64,000 nucleotides of DNA, from assembly GCA_016715205.1 (NCBI GenBank), contig JADKBC010000009.1:62001-126000 (forward strand), written 5' to 3'. The translations under genes and the position numbers were made by a program. Position 1 is the first letter of the stretch, and every line of letters starts with the position of its first letter. This DNA is from Holophaga sp. Its GTDB lineage: Bacteria > Acidobacteriota > Holophagae > Holophagales > Holophagaceae. Shown here in pieces: positions 25,725 to 35,154 of this stretch. Under the pieces are notes generated by a model. The model searched no databases and was not told where the DNA came from. It saw nothing but the letters and a program-made list of their open reading frames with translations.

Positions 25725-26860
25725 CACAACTCCAGGGACATGTCCTTGTGGTGGATGATCTGGATACCAACCGGGAAGCCCTTTCCCGGATGCTGGAACG
25801 CGAAGGTCTCACCACGGAAGGCGCCCAAGATGGCTTTGATGCCCTGGACAAGGTGCGCGCGGGATCCTTCGATGTGATTCTCCTGGATGTCATGATGCCG
25901 CGCCTGGATGGCATCCAGACCCTGGCGATCCTCAAGCAGGAAATTGGTATCCGGGATATTCCCGTGATCATGCTTTCAGCCCTCAACGAATCCAAGGCCA
26001 TTCGCGAATGCATCGAACTGGGCGCTGACGACTACTTGCCCAAACCCATTGATCGCTCCCTCCTCAAGGCTCGCCTGGCTTCCTGCTTGCGCCGCAAGCA
26101 GCTCACCGATAACGAAAAAAACTACATGGTGCGGCTGGAAAGCACCAATGAGGAGCTGCGGCGCTTGAGCCTGCTGAAAAGCCGGTTTTTGGGCATGGCC
26201 GCCCATGACCTGAAGAACCCCATGACCACCATCCTGGTGTTGGCGGACCAGCTCAGTGAGTCCTGCGACAAGCCTGATACCGTTGGGTCCCGCCGGAAGC
26301 AGCTTCATCGAATCCAGGAATCCGTCCAGAAAATGCTGGGCATCATTCAGGCCCTGTTGGATTCCGCCGCCGCGGAATCGGGTCAGCTGGAGCTTCGGTT
26401 GCAGGCCGCCGACCTGGCCCGCATGGCAATCGAGGTCGCGGAAGAAAATCGCGTGTACGCCGAATCCAAGCAGATTGAAATTCGTTGCGAAGTCCCCACC
26501 GCACCGCTGGTGGCCAAGGTCGATGCCGCCCGTATGCGGGACGTCATGGATAACCTCATTAACAACGCCATCAAATTTTCACCGCCCTCCAAAGCCATAC
26601 TGGTGGCTATCCAGAAAGCCGATCGCAAAGCCCATTTCAAGGTCGTGGACCAAGGGCCAGGACTCAGCGAAGAGGATATGAAACTGGTGTTTGGTCTATA
26701 CCAGCGCTTAAGCGCCCAGCCCACCGGCTCGGAATCCTCGACAGGCCTGGGGCTTTCCATCGTGAAACAGCGGGTGGAGCTGCACAGCGGCCGAGTCTGG
26801 GTGGAAAGCCAGCCTGGCGAAGGCGCAACCTTCCATGTGGAACTACCTCTGGAAGCCTAG
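25721..26860 (+). CDS. Receiver domain fused to histidine kinase (REC-HK)
   Basis: 379 residues. An N-terminal receiver (VVDDLDTNRE; phosphoacceptor in VILLDVMMPRLDG; lysine in YLPKPIDR) is joined by a coiled coil to HisKA (AAHDLKNPMTTI, histidine in AHDLKN) and an ATP-binding domain with NLINNAIKF, DQGPGL and STGLGLSI. It has no membrane segment. Proteins of this order are typically cytosolic kinases regulated by phosphorylation of their own receiver. Its start overlaps the stop of the single-domain regulator by four bases. Confidence 0.88.
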   Translation: MTQLQGHVLVVDDLDTNREALSRMLEREGLTTEGAQDGFDALDKVRAGSFDVILLDVMMPRLDGIQTLAILKQEIGIRDIPVIMLSALNESKAIRECIELGADDYLPKPIDRSLLKARLASCLRRKQLTDNEKNYMVRLESTNEELRRLSLLKSRFLGMAAHDLKNPMTTILVLADQLSESCDKPDTVGSRRKQLHRIQESVQKMLGIIQALLDSAAAESGQLELRLQAADLARMAIEVAEENRVYAESKQIEIRCEVPTAPLVAKVDAARMRDVMDNLINNAIKFSPPSKAILVAIQKADRKAHFKVVDQGPGLSEEDMKLVFGLYQRLSAQPTGSESSTGLGLSIVKQRVELHSGRVWVESQPGEGATFHVELPLEA

Positions 26861-28110
26861 ACCCGTTCCACCTTCACTTGCAGCAAACGTGGGCCGTCGG
26901 TGACCGTAACCGTGAAGCGGACGCCCTGATCCACGATGCTTTCCCGCAACCGCGGTACCCGGCCGAGCCGCGCCATCACCAGCCCGGCCACGGTATCAAA
27001 GCCATCCCGTTCCCACTGAACCTCCAGATGGGCTTCAAGGTCTTCGATATGGACCTTGCCGGATACGAGCCAGCAGTCCTTGTCTATTTCCTGGATATCA
27101 GGGGCGGATTCATGTTCTTCCCGGATCTCACCAAAGACTTCTTCCAATAGATCCTCCAGGGTTACCAACCCGGAGACACTGCCGAATTCATCCACCACAA
27201 TGGCGATCTGGTTGCGGGTGCGCTGCAACTCCCGCAGCAGTTCCAGGATGTGTTTGCTCTCTGGAACAAACAGGGCTGGCCGCGCCAGGGCCCGCAGATC
27301 CAAGGTCTGCCCACGGTCCGTCTGAACCAGATCCTTGAGCAGAACCACGCCAATCACGTCATCGGGACTACCTGAAACCAGCGGCAACCGGGAATGCCGA
27401 CTGGCCCTGAAAACCTCCCAGACTTCATCTGGCGTGGCTTCCGCATCGATGGCTTGAATGGACGTGCGCGGGGTCATGACTTCACGCACCACCGTGTCGG
27501 CAAAGCTGACGACATTGCGGATGAGCTCCCGATCTTCCTCCTCCAGAATGCCTTCGGCCTCCCCTTCCTCCAGAAGCGCCGTCACCGCGTCATCGCTGGG
27601 TTCTTCATCAATGGCTTCGCGTTCCCGATCCTGGGTTTCCCGCTGCCGTTCCACGTACCGCGCCAGGGGCGCGAGGAGTGGCGCCAGGGCCCGGTGTGCG
27701 GGCGCGTAAAGGGGAAAGAATCGAATGATCCAGGTGGCCGGAGCGGCACCGGTGAGCAGGGTTGGGAGCGCCAGATCCATCGCCCACACGTAGATCAGAG
27801 CAAGGGCCAAGAAGCTCCAGATTCCGCCAGGCAATAGTCTTTGCACGGGCCAGAGCAGCGCCAGCAGCGCCACGAGAAGCACCTGATTCCAGAGGGCAAT
27901 GCCCAAACCAAGAACGTGGGGTCGCTCCAACAGCCTGGCCAGCAGGGGATCCGGAATGGAATCCTCTTCCAGCAATCGACGGCGCTGCAGGGAAGGCAGG
28001 GCGTGGAACGCCTCCAGGAGTGAGGCCATGGCAGCACGATACAACAGCAGAAACCCGGCCAGGGGTGGGAGCCATGTGGGGATGCTGAGGCTGGTGGATT
28101 GATCAATCAC
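26857..28110 (-). CDS. CorC/HlyC-type (CNNM-like) membrane protein with CBS pair
   Basis: 417 residues. An N-terminal membrane half (about 1-145, divergent DUF21) is followed by a CBS pair (MTPRTSIQAIDAEAT and a second unit near VTLEDLLEEVFGEI) and a C-terminal CorC/HlyC domain (KVHIEDLEAHL). Relatives export Mg2+ or Co2+. The start GTG at 28110 overlaps the stop of the upstream gene as GTGA, which explains the missing Shine-Dalgarno sequence and points to translational coupling. It converges on the REC-HK gene with a four-base overlap of stops. Confidence 0.85.
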   Translation of the reverse strand: MIDQSTSLSIPTWLPPLAGFLLLYRAAMASLLEAFHALPSLQRRRLLEEDSIPDPLLARLLERPHVLGLGIALWNQVLLVALLALLWPVQRLLPGGIWSFLALALIYVWAMDLALPTLLTGAAPATWIIRFFPLYAPAHRALAPLLAPLARYVERQRETQDREREAIDEEPSDDAVTALLEEGEAEGILEEEDRELIRNVVSFADTVVREVMTPRTSIQAIDAEATPDEVWEVFRASRHSRLPLVSGSPDDVIGVVLLKDLVQTDRGQTLDLRALARPALFVPESKHILELLRELQRTRNQIAIVVDEFGSVSGLVTLEDLLEEVFGEIREEHESAPDIQEIDKDCWLVSGKVHIEDLEAHLEVQWERDGFDTVAGLVMARLGRVPRLRESIVDQGVRFTVTVTDGPRLLQVKVERV

Positions 28111-29504
28111 GGGGTCGAGTTTAGCATCCGCCGATCCTCGTCACTGAGCTTGAGCCTACGCCGGGCCTTTTCCCGGGCAACTTCCAGCGGGTCGTGGCTA
28201 AGGCCATCTTCAGTGGGGGGAAGCCCCTTGCGCATGCGTGCGGCATTGAGGAACGGATAGGGCTCCCGGGCCAATTCAGGGCTCTTCCGGAAATGGAAGT
28301 AGGTCATCCAGCCACCGACCACAAACCAGACGCCCAACGCCACCAGAGCTGATTTCTGGATTTTCAAGGCCAGATTGCCCTTTTCCCTTATCCGCTGCCA
28401 CGCGACGCCTGCGGCGAGATTGACGGCAATGATGAGCACGGTGAGCGTGAGGGTGCCTGGCCAGCCCATGGAATACCAATCCCACCCCGTGCGCACCCGG
28501 ATGGGCTCCACCAGCAGGAGCCCAAAGATGAGGTTGAGGTGCAGCATGTAGAGCAACAGAGATTCGCGACTGGCCGCTTCCACCAGATTGGGCCCGACCC
28601 ATCGGCTTCGCACCATTTCCACCCAGCCCATTAGGGCACCCGCGACGCACACCACGCCCAACCGCTGGGCCACGCTCGGCAGGGTGGTGTTATGCAGACG
28701 CCAGGCATCACTGGCGGGGAAGGTGCCGTTCCAAAGCCATTCCCGCGCATAGAGCGAGCCCCAAACCAGCAGGGCAACCCCCAACAGCGAAAGGGAGACC
28801 AGCCACCGGCTTTCACTCCAGCGGGCCTTGCCCTCGGTGGGCATCACCCTGAAATGCCGGTACAGGGCACCCAGCACCGAGCCGAAGGCGGCAAAGGCAA
28901 TCCAAGGAAACAGCGGGAAGAGGGCGGTTACGCCACGGTCCGTATTGCCGTTAATGAGACCCCGAATGGGCAACCACCAGCCATCGGCCACACCCTGGCG
29001 CCAAAGGTGCGGCGCAGCCCAGGTAGCGCCCAACGCCAACACCAATGCAACAGCGGCATAGACCATGGGGCGACGGATGATGCGGGCGAGGCCTTGCAGC
29101 ATCAACAGGGAAAACACAATGCACTGCAACACATCAATCTTGAACAATTCGGAAAATTTCTGTGGCGTGCTGAGGACCGTCCACTCTGCTGCAGTGAATC
29201 CCGGCGCATGGAGGGCGTAGGCACAGAGAAGGATGAAGCCGAGGCGTTTCGCAGTGGGCGCAAAGGGGCGCAGGGTGCCATCGGGCCGGAATGTGGAAAG
29301 CACCAGACTGTAGCCCGCACACATGATGAAACTGGGTGCGACCAGCCCGTTCAGGAAATTCAGCCAACCCGGAATCAGGCCCTTGTGGAGCCACACGTTG
29401 ACCACATGCACTTCGATCATCACGATCACCGCCCAACCCCGCAGCTGATCGATCCAATCGCAGCGTTTCGAAGGGGTGAGATCGTTCCAACGATCTGAAA
29501 ACAT
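28107..29504 (-). CDS. HGSNAT/DUF1624-like membrane acyltransferase family protein
   Basis: 465 residues with about ten predicted transmembrane helices. The N-terminus (RCDWIDQLRGWAVIVMIEVH) matches the opening of the heparan-alpha-glucosaminide N-acetyltransferase catalytic family. Members move acyl groups across or onto glycans. The long C-terminal cytoplasmic tail (about 70 residues) is charged. ATG 29504 follows CGGAGC. Coupling to the downstream CorC-like gene suggests a shared transcript, but a joint function is not evident. Confidence 0.7.
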   Translation of the reverse strand: MFSDRWNDLTPSKRCDWIDQLRGWAVIVMIEVHVVNVWLHKGLIPGWLNFLNGLVAPSFIMCAGYSLVLSTFRPDGTLRPFAPTAKRLGFILLCAYALHAPGFTAAEWTVLSTPQKFSELFKIDVLQCIVFSLLMLQGLARIIRRPMVYAAVALVLALGATWAAPHLWRQGVADGWWLPIRGLINGNTDRGVTALFPLFPWIAFAAFGSVLGALYRHFRVMPTEGKARWSESRWLVSLSLLGVALLVWGSLYAREWLWNGTFPASDAWRLHNTTLPSVAQRLGVVCVAGALMGWVEMVRSRWVGPNLVEAASRESLLLYMLHLNLIFGLLLVEPIRVRTGWDWYSMGWPGTLTLTVLIIAVNLAAGVAWQRIREKGNLALKIQKSALVALGVWFVVGGWMTYFHFRKSPELAREPYPFLNAARMRKGLPPTEDGLSHDPLEVAREKARRRLKLSDEDRRMLNSTP

Positions 29505-29524
29505 CTAAGCTCCGAGAAAGGATC

Positions 29525-29666
29525 TATCCACGGATGAACACGGATAAAAGAGAAAAATGGATTTCAGTTTTTTGTTGAAAGTGGACGTCGATCCGCAAAG
29601 GCGGGCAGCGATGTTGTAACGCCCATGCTTGTTTTTATCCGTGTCCATCCGTGTCTATCCGTGGCC
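29525..29666. repeat. Dispersed inverted repeat (CCACGGAT-ACACGGAT family)
   Basis: The left arm (about 29525-29549) carries ATCCACGGAT and ACACGGATAAAA. The right arm (about 29632-29666) carries the reverse complement with one additional ACACGGAT-type unit. An 82-base spacer separates the arms. It lies between two minus-strand genes. This family differs from the GCCAAG repeats near serA, but is related to the single unit after kdpE. Similar units are widespread in unrelated bacterial genomes; no search was run. Confidence 0.85.
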
Positions 29667-29671
29667 TTTTT

Positions 29672-31204
29672 TTACTTGGTTCCACCAGCTTCGAGTGAAT
29701 CCTGGTGGTGCTTCATGACGCTGTGTTTGCGCCCATAGATGAAATAGATGACAAAACCTAGGGCGAGCCAGGTGATGAGCCGCCACCAGTTCGCCACCGG
29801 CAGGGAGAACATCAGCATCAAGCAGGAGAGCACACCCATGATCGGCACGAAGGGCACCCATGGGCATTTGAAGGGGCGATCGGCTTCGGGGTGTTTCTTG
29901 CGCATGATCAGCACGGCCGAGCAGACAATGACAAAGGCGAGCAACGTGCCGATATTGGCGAGGTGCAGCAGGTAATCGATGGGTAGGAATCCCGCCAGGG
30001 TGCCCACAAATATGCCCACCAGAATGGTGGATTTCCAAGGTGTGCGGAATTTGGGATGCACATCGCCAAAGGTGGCCTTGGGCAGCAGACCATCCCGGGC
30101 CATGGCCAGGAAGACCCGGGGCCCACTCAGCATCATGACCAGCAACACCGACGTGATACCTGCCACACCAGCCGTGGCGATGAGACCTTCCGCCCAGCCG
30201 ATGCCCTTCTGCTTGAAGGCGGTGGAAACGGGGGCGGCAATATCGAGCTGGTCGTACTTCACCATGCCCGTGAGCACTGCCACCACGGCGATGTAAAGCA
30301 CCGTGCAGAGCACCAAAGAAACAATGATGCCAATGGGCACGTCCCGCTGGGGATTCTTGGCTTCTTCCGTGTGCGTGGAAACGGAATCAAAGCCGATGTA
30401 GGCAAAGAAAATGATGGCCGCCCCAGCCATGGTGCCAAGGGGCGCGCCGCCTCCATCTACCTGACCGGCTACATGATGTCCAAAGAAGCTGATGCCCGTC
30501 CAGCCGAAGGGCGCGAAGGGATGCCAGTTCGTGGTGCTGATAAAGAAGGCGCCGACGCCGATCACGAAAAGCACCGCGGCCACCTTGATCGCCACCATAG
30601 CGGCATTGAAGGTGGCGCTTTCCTGGATGCCTTTCACGAGCACGGCCGTAACCACCACCACGATGAGCAGCGCAGGCAGATTCATGATCGCCCCCGTGGA
30701 GGCCAGATGGCCCGTGAGCGGGTCGTATTTCCAGGGAGACTCACTCAACAACTTCGGGATATGAATGCCAATCTTGCCGACGGCACTTTGGAAGTAGGCG
30801 GACCACCCCGTGGCCACCGCCGCGCTGGACACACCGTATTCCAGAATGAGATCCCAGCCGATGATCCACGCGAACAGCTCGCCCAGGGTGGCATAGGCGT
30901 AGGTATAGGCCGAGCCTGCCACCGGCACCATGGCCGCGAATTCTGCGTAGCAGAGGGCCGCGAAGATGCAGGTGATGCCTGCGATCACGTAGGACAGCAT
31001 CAGGGAAGGCCCGGCAATGTTGTGCGCCGCCGCGCCCGTGGCCACAAAAATGCCTGCGCCGATGATGGCGCCCACACCCAGGGCGGTCAGTTGCACCGGG
31101 CCGAGTACCCGCCGCAAGCGGTTTTCCCCTTTCACCTCATCCAGCAGCATGGCCAGAGGCTTGCGGGCAAAGAGTTGTGAGAGGTTACCGCGTGATCCAG
31201 ACAT
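29672..31204 (-). CDS. Amino-acid permease (APC/CAT-like)
   Basis: 510 residues with about 12-14 hydrophobic segments. GVGAIIGAGIFV in helix 1 and the FFAYIGFDSVSTHTEEAKNP segment are typical of the cationic amino acid transporter branch of the APC superfamily. It likely takes up or exchanges amino acids across the inner membrane. The start at 31204 has ACGGAGCCAATCG before it. Downstream lies the CCACGGAT repeat. The exact substrate cannot be assigned. Confidence 0.87.
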   Translation of the reverse strand: MSGSRGNLSQLFARKPLAMLLDEVKGENRLRRVLGPVQLTALGVGAIIGAGIFVATGAAAHNIAGPSLMLSYVIAGITCIFAALCYAEFAAMVPVAGSAYTYAYATLGELFAWIIGWDLILEYGVSSAAVATGWSAYFQSAVGKIGIHIPKLLSESPWKYDPLTGHLASTGAIMNLPALLIVVVVTAVLVKGIQESATFNAAMVAIKVAAVLFVIGVGAFFISTTNWHPFAPFGWTGISFFGHHVAGQVDGGGAPLGTMAGAAIIFFAYIGFDSVSTHTEEAKNPQRDVPIGIIVSLVLCTVLYIAVVAVLTGMVKYDQLDIAAPVSTAFKQKGIGWAEGLIATAGVAGITSVLLVMMLSGPRVFLAMARDGLLPKATFGDVHPKFRTPWKSTILVGIFVGTLAGFLPIDYLLHLANIGTLLAFVIVCSAVLIMRKKHPEADRPFKCPWVPFVPIMGVLSCLMLMFSLPVANWWRLITWLALGFVIYFIYGRKHSVMKHHQDSLEAGGTK

Positions 31205-31352
31205 CGATTGGCTCCGTTCTGAATGGAGTTCAAGACATGCATGAGGGATTCGAATCAACCTGGGACGAGCAGCACCGCCGCCAAAGTCGGAATGACAACA
31301 GGAAACGGCTGGCCATAGAACGTGGCACCATTGTGAGTTTCAAGGTCTCCGG

Positions 31353-32063
31353 ATGCAAGCTTCCTCCCTGCGCGCACACCTTCCACGCCTTAGCGACGGC
31401 GTGGTGTGCTGCCGAGGTTGTCTAGGTGCCCTTGGCTTGAGCGCCGAGGCGGGCCTTTGCGAGCACTGCTGGGAAGGGCTTCTGCCCCTTCCGGAACCCC
31501 GCTGCGCCCGGTGTGCCCTCACCCACGATGAGGAAGAAGCCTGCCCCGAGCCCGTGGGATGGACCTGCGGGGATGCCCTTTGGGACTATCACGGTGGCCG
31601 ACCTGCCTTGGGGGCGCTGCTGGTGCCCGCCATCAAAGACGGGGAACTGGGTTGGAAAGCGGCCCTGCTCCGCCGGGTGAGCCAGGCATCACTCCCCCAA
31701 TGGGCCCAGGAAGCCAACCTCATTACCTGCGCTCCCACCACCTTTCCGCGGCGCTGGCACCGAGGATTTGATTTGGCGGAAGAGACCGGGCAGTTGTTGG
31801 GACGGCGCCTCGCCCTCCCCTTCGCGCGCACCCTGCAAAAGAGCCTGTTCATCGGTCGGCAGGCGGAACGCACCGAAAGTGAGCGCCGTCGGCTGCCCAG
31901 AAAGGCGGTTGCCCTGCGCCGCAATGCCACCATCGAAGGCCGTGTGGTGCTCCTGGTGGATGATGTCTGGACCACGGGAACGACCCTGCTGCGGTGTGGG
32001 CAGGCGCTCACCGCTGGCGGCGCGGCGGAAATCCGGGTACTGACGCTGTTTCGATCCCTCTGA
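31353..32063 (+). CDS. comF: ComF-family phosphoribosyltransferase-like protein
   Basis: 236 residues. The N-terminal zinc-finger-like part has CCRGC, LCEHC and a further CARC. The phosphoribosyltransferase PRPP-loop VVLLVDDVWTTGTT is near the C-terminus, preceded by PRRWHRGFDLAEE. ComF is needed for DNA uptake in several naturally competent bacteria, and comEA is at the start of the window. The gene is alone on its strand, divergent from the permease with a 148-base gap. Confidence 0.88.
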   Translation: MQASSLRAHLPRLSDGVVCCRGCLGALGLSAEAGLCEHCWEGLLPLPEPRCARCALTHDEEEACPEPVGWTCGDALWDYHGGRPALGALLVPAIKDGELGWKAALLRRVSQASLPQWAQEANLITCAPTTFPRRWHRGFDLAEETGQLLGRRLALPFARTLQKSLFIGRQAERTESERRRLPRKAVALRRNATIEGRVVLLVDDVWTTGTTLLRCGQALTAGGAAEIRVLTLFRSL

Positions 32064-32072
32064 GGGCGGCTT

Positions 32073-34316
32073 TTACCCCACCAGGATGGCCCTGATGGCG
32101 CTCCGCACTTCCTCATCGGATTCCTGATCGAGCACCAGGGCCAGGGTTTCCCGGGCTTCACGGGTGTTCATGGCAGCCATGGCCTTCACGGCCGAGAGGC
32201 GAATGGCAGAGCCTTCCCGGGCACTGAGCAGACTACGTTTGCGGAACAACGCCTGGAGGCAGGGGAGCGCTTCGTTGCTGCCTAGGTACCCAAGGGTTTC
32301 CACCGCTCGCAGTCGCACGCGGGCATCATCCGAACTGGCACTTTTCAAACCCGACACCAGCTTGATGACCCCTTGCACTGCTGAGGCGCACTTGAGTTCA
32401 CCCAGCACAGTCAGGCAGTCCAACTGCGTGGCAGTGGTAGTTTCTTCCAGCAGGTGACTGAGGGCTTCGGCCACTTCCTCGGGTTCGCCCAGGGCCACCG
32501 CAGCCCGGATGGCGGCGCTGCGCACCCGCACATCGGCATGCTCGAGCGACATCACCACGTGGGGGAAGGCGGGGCGATGACCAATATCGGCGAGCACCAG
32601 CAGCGCATCGTAGACCAGATTCCACTCGGTGGAGGTAAGCGCATCCTGCAAGGCAGGCACGGCGTTGCGGCCAATGGCGCGCAAGGCTTCCATCAACTGG
32701 CTGCGGCGGTGCATGTCCTCTTCCACTTCCAGGCAGGCCACCACACATTGGGCGGCTGGGCGGCCCATCAAGGTAAAGAGCGCATGCAACTGAGGAATGG
32801 CCACCTGGGTGGCACTTTCGTGCAGCAAGGGGACCAGCCCCGCCAGGTTGGGAGGGCTCACGAGACGCATCAACAGATCTCGCACAGCCTGCACTTTCCA
32901 ATCCGGAGCACCCGCATGGGGCAGCGTGAGTTCACCCAGGGCGAGCATCTCCGAGTAGATCTGAGAGAAGGTGAGGTTCTTCATCCAGAACCCCAGCAGT
33001 TCATCCATGGCCTGACAACACCACTGAGTGGCCCGGGGGTCTTCCTCCGACACAATGGCCGCATGCACCACAGCCAGGAGCCGCTGCTCCGTTTCGGGCG
33101 GCAGGCCAGGATCGGCCAGACAGGAGGCCAACTCCGTCAACACTTCGGCCGCGAGGCGGCGTCGCTCCACATGGGGACTGGAAAAGCCGGTTTCCAATTC
33201 CGCCAGCAAATCCTTGAGACCTTCCACCCGGCGTCCGCGTGCCAGCTGCCGCACCAGGGTGGAAAGCTGGTGCGCGTCCAGCTCAAAAAAACTGCGATCC
33301 GTCAGACTCAGGTGCAGCTTGGTGTCAGTACCGTGGCATTCCCACCGAATCGCCGCTTCCAGCTCATCGGTATCCGGCATGGACCACCCTTCCAGCATCA
33401 ACCGCCCCTTCAGAGCCTCGATGCCCAGATCCCGGTCCCGCACGCACTGCAGCATGCCAGCCGCGGCCAAGGCGAGATCAAAGCGCGAGCCTGACACCTG
33501 TCCCTGGGCGAAAGCCAGGGCCTGGGCGGCGATTTCCGGTGCCAGGTAATCCAGCGCACGACGGAGGTAGATCTCACCCTCGGGACAGGTGGGCAGGCCG
33601 AGGAGAATGGCTCCCTGGAGCAGCGGATCGATGGCTCCCAGGGCTTGGCGCAGCATATCGCGGAGCGCCGATGGCTCCACGGCCTGTAGGCCCAGTTGGT
33701 CGCTGGTACCCGCCAGGGCGTTGAGGTCGGCCACCAGGAAACCGTACTGGTCCAGGGTGGTGCGCTGTTCCATGGTCCAGGGGGCGCGGGGATTGGGGCG
33801 AATGGGTGCGGCGGTCATCTGAGCCACCGCCACAAATAGGCCAGTCAAATCCTCCGAGATCGCCCGCGGCGAAAAAGGAGCCTCCGCCAGGGGCTGGCAA
33901 GGGGATTGGGTCAGATCAATGCGAACGCTATGGCCTTCGGGCAGCAGGGAATCTGGCCCACCCATTTCCTGGAGCCGCTGGGGTTTGAGGCGCAGCATAA
34001 AAAAGAGCAACTGCAGATCGTCTTCTTCGAGATTGGGCAGGAAGGTGATCGAACTTAACCCATGCCCCAGGAGTAATTGCACCAGGCTCTGTGAAGCATT
34101 GGGAGCCCCACTGACCGGAGCACCATTCAGGAGGAAGTCATCCCCCGCCACCCGTAATTCCAGGGGGCCAACTTCCTCGACCAACCGCTTGGCCAAGTCA
34201 CTGAGGGCTTCAAGGGCATGGCGAGCCTGGGGATGATCCTGGGCATAGTGCGCCTGAGCCATGAAAGCCCTGTGAAAGTACTCCACAAAACTCGCAAACG
34301 CCCTGGACTGGGTCAT
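32073..34316 (-). CDS. Large HEAT-repeat protein
   Basis: 747 residues without a signal peptide or membrane segment. The C-terminal half (about 480-745) contains successive HEAT-type helices, for example LLVLADIGHRPAFPHVVMSL, AAIRAAVALGEPEEVAEALSHL and AVETLGYLGSNEALPCLQAL. The N-terminal 200 residues are not repeat-like, and the opening segment with LLLGHGLSSITFLP is seen in other bacterial HEAT proteins of unknown role. It would act as a protein-binding scaffold. ATG 34316 follows GGAGGCGGT. It is divergent from the SET-domain gene. Confidence 0.75.
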   Translation of the reverse strand: MTQSRAFASFVEYFHRAFMAQAHYAQDHPQARHALEALSDLAKRLVEEVGPLELRVAGDDFLLNGAPVSGAPNASQSLVQLLLGHGLSSITFLPNLEEDDLQLLFFMLRLKPQRLQEMGGPDSLLPEGHSVRIDLTQSPCQPLAEAPFSPRAISEDLTGLFVAVAQMTAAPIRPNPRAPWTMEQRTTLDQYGFLVADLNALAGTSDQLGLQAVEPSALRDMLRQALGAIDPLLQGAILLGLPTCPEGEIYLRRALDYLAPEIAAQALAFAQGQVSGSRFDLALAAAGMLQCVRDRDLGIEALKGRLMLEGWSMPDTDELEAAIRWECHGTDTKLHLSLTDRSFFELDAHQLSTLVRQLARGRRVEGLKDLLAELETGFSSPHVERRRLAAEVLTELASCLADPGLPPETEQRLLAVVHAAIVSEEDPRATQWCCQAMDELLGFWMKNLTFSQIYSEMLALGELTLPHAGAPDWKVQAVRDLLMRLVSPPNLAGLVPLLHESATQVAIPQLHALFTLMGRPAAQCVVACLEVEEDMHRRSQLMEALRAIGRNAVPALQDALTSTEWNLVYDALLVLADIGHRPAFPHVVMSLEHADVRVRSAAIRAAVALGEPEEVAEALSHLLEETTTATQLDCLTVLGELKCASAVQGVIKLVSGLKSASSDDARVRLRAVETLGYLGSNEALPCLQALFRKRSLLSAREGSAIRLSAVKAMAAMNTREARETLALVLDQESDEEVRSAIRAILVG

Positions 34317-34525
34317 ACCGCCTCCGTGGCTTCCGAGAGGTGCCTCGTGGATCGGGCGACTTCACTCACAGGTCACTCCAATGGAGCGGGGGGTGATCCA
34401 GGAAGCAGAAACCAGGATCTCCAGACCCGATGCTTCAAGGTGGGTTGGAATCATGCGGTTTCTAGGATAGCGGGAATCCCAGGGGCTTGCTGTCTCGGGA
34501 ACAAGTAACGGGGCATGGAGGCGAA

Positions 34526-35146
34526 ATGAAAACCCGTATCCGGCATCCAAAGCCCAGGATTTCTTTTCCAATTTCAGGTTTCCCAGGAAGGTGGGCGCTG
34601 ATGACCGTGGGCAAGGTTCAGGACAGGGACTTCATCCAGGTTCGAGCCTCCGGCATTCACGGCACGGGTGTCTTTGCCAAGCGTCCCATCCCCAAGGGCA
34701 CACGGGTCATCGAATATGCGGGGCGCCGGCTGCCCAAAGCCCAGTTGCTGGAAGCCGCTGAACGCGGAGAGCGGAAACTCACCTACGTCCTCAACCTCGA
34801 TGCATTGACCGCCATCGATGGGGCAGAGGAAGGCAATGACGCTCGGTTCATCAACCACAGCTGCGAACCCAATTGCGAAGTCTATATCTTTGACAACACA
34901 CCCTACATTTACGCCATGGAGGCCATTCCGGAAGGGACTGAGCTGACCTTTGACTACAAACTGCAGTCCGCCGGTTCCATGCGCATCTCCCTTGCGCTCA
35001 GTCGGGAATTGTTCCCCTGCAACTGCGGAGCCTCCCACTGTCGAGGCACGCTGGTAGCCCCTCCGAAAAAGCGCGCCAAGTCCGCACGCCCTGTGCCGAC
35101 AAGCGCTTCCCTGCCGCAGGACCTTGGCGGCAGCCACCCCCGATAG
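34526..35146 (+). CDS. SET-domain protein-lysine methyltransferase
   Basis: A SET domain (residues about 34-160 from this start) contains RASGIHGTGVFAKRPI, the AdoMet/active-site motif FINHSCEPNCEV, and a post-SET cysteine cluster CNCGASHCRGTL. These elements are intact, so lysine methylation activity is expected. Two starts are plausible: 34526 (GGAGG, four bases before ATG) and 34601 (GGAAGGTGG before ATG), the latter trimming a basic 25-residue leader. Eukaryotic-type SET proteins are sporadic in bacteria. A short basic C-terminal tail follows. The downstream gene starts 9 bases after its stop. Confidence 0.87.
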   Translation: MKTRIRHPKPRISFPISGFPGRWALMTVGKVQDRDFIQVRASGIHGTGVFAKRPIPKGTRVIEYAGRRLPKAQLLEAAERGERKLTYVLNLDALTAIDGAEEGNDARFINHSCEPNCEVYIFDNTPYIYAMEAIPEGTELTFDYKLQSAGSMRISLALSRELFPCNCGASHCRGTLVAPPKKRAKSARPVPTSASLPQDLGGSHPR

Positions 35147-35154
35147 GAGCATCC

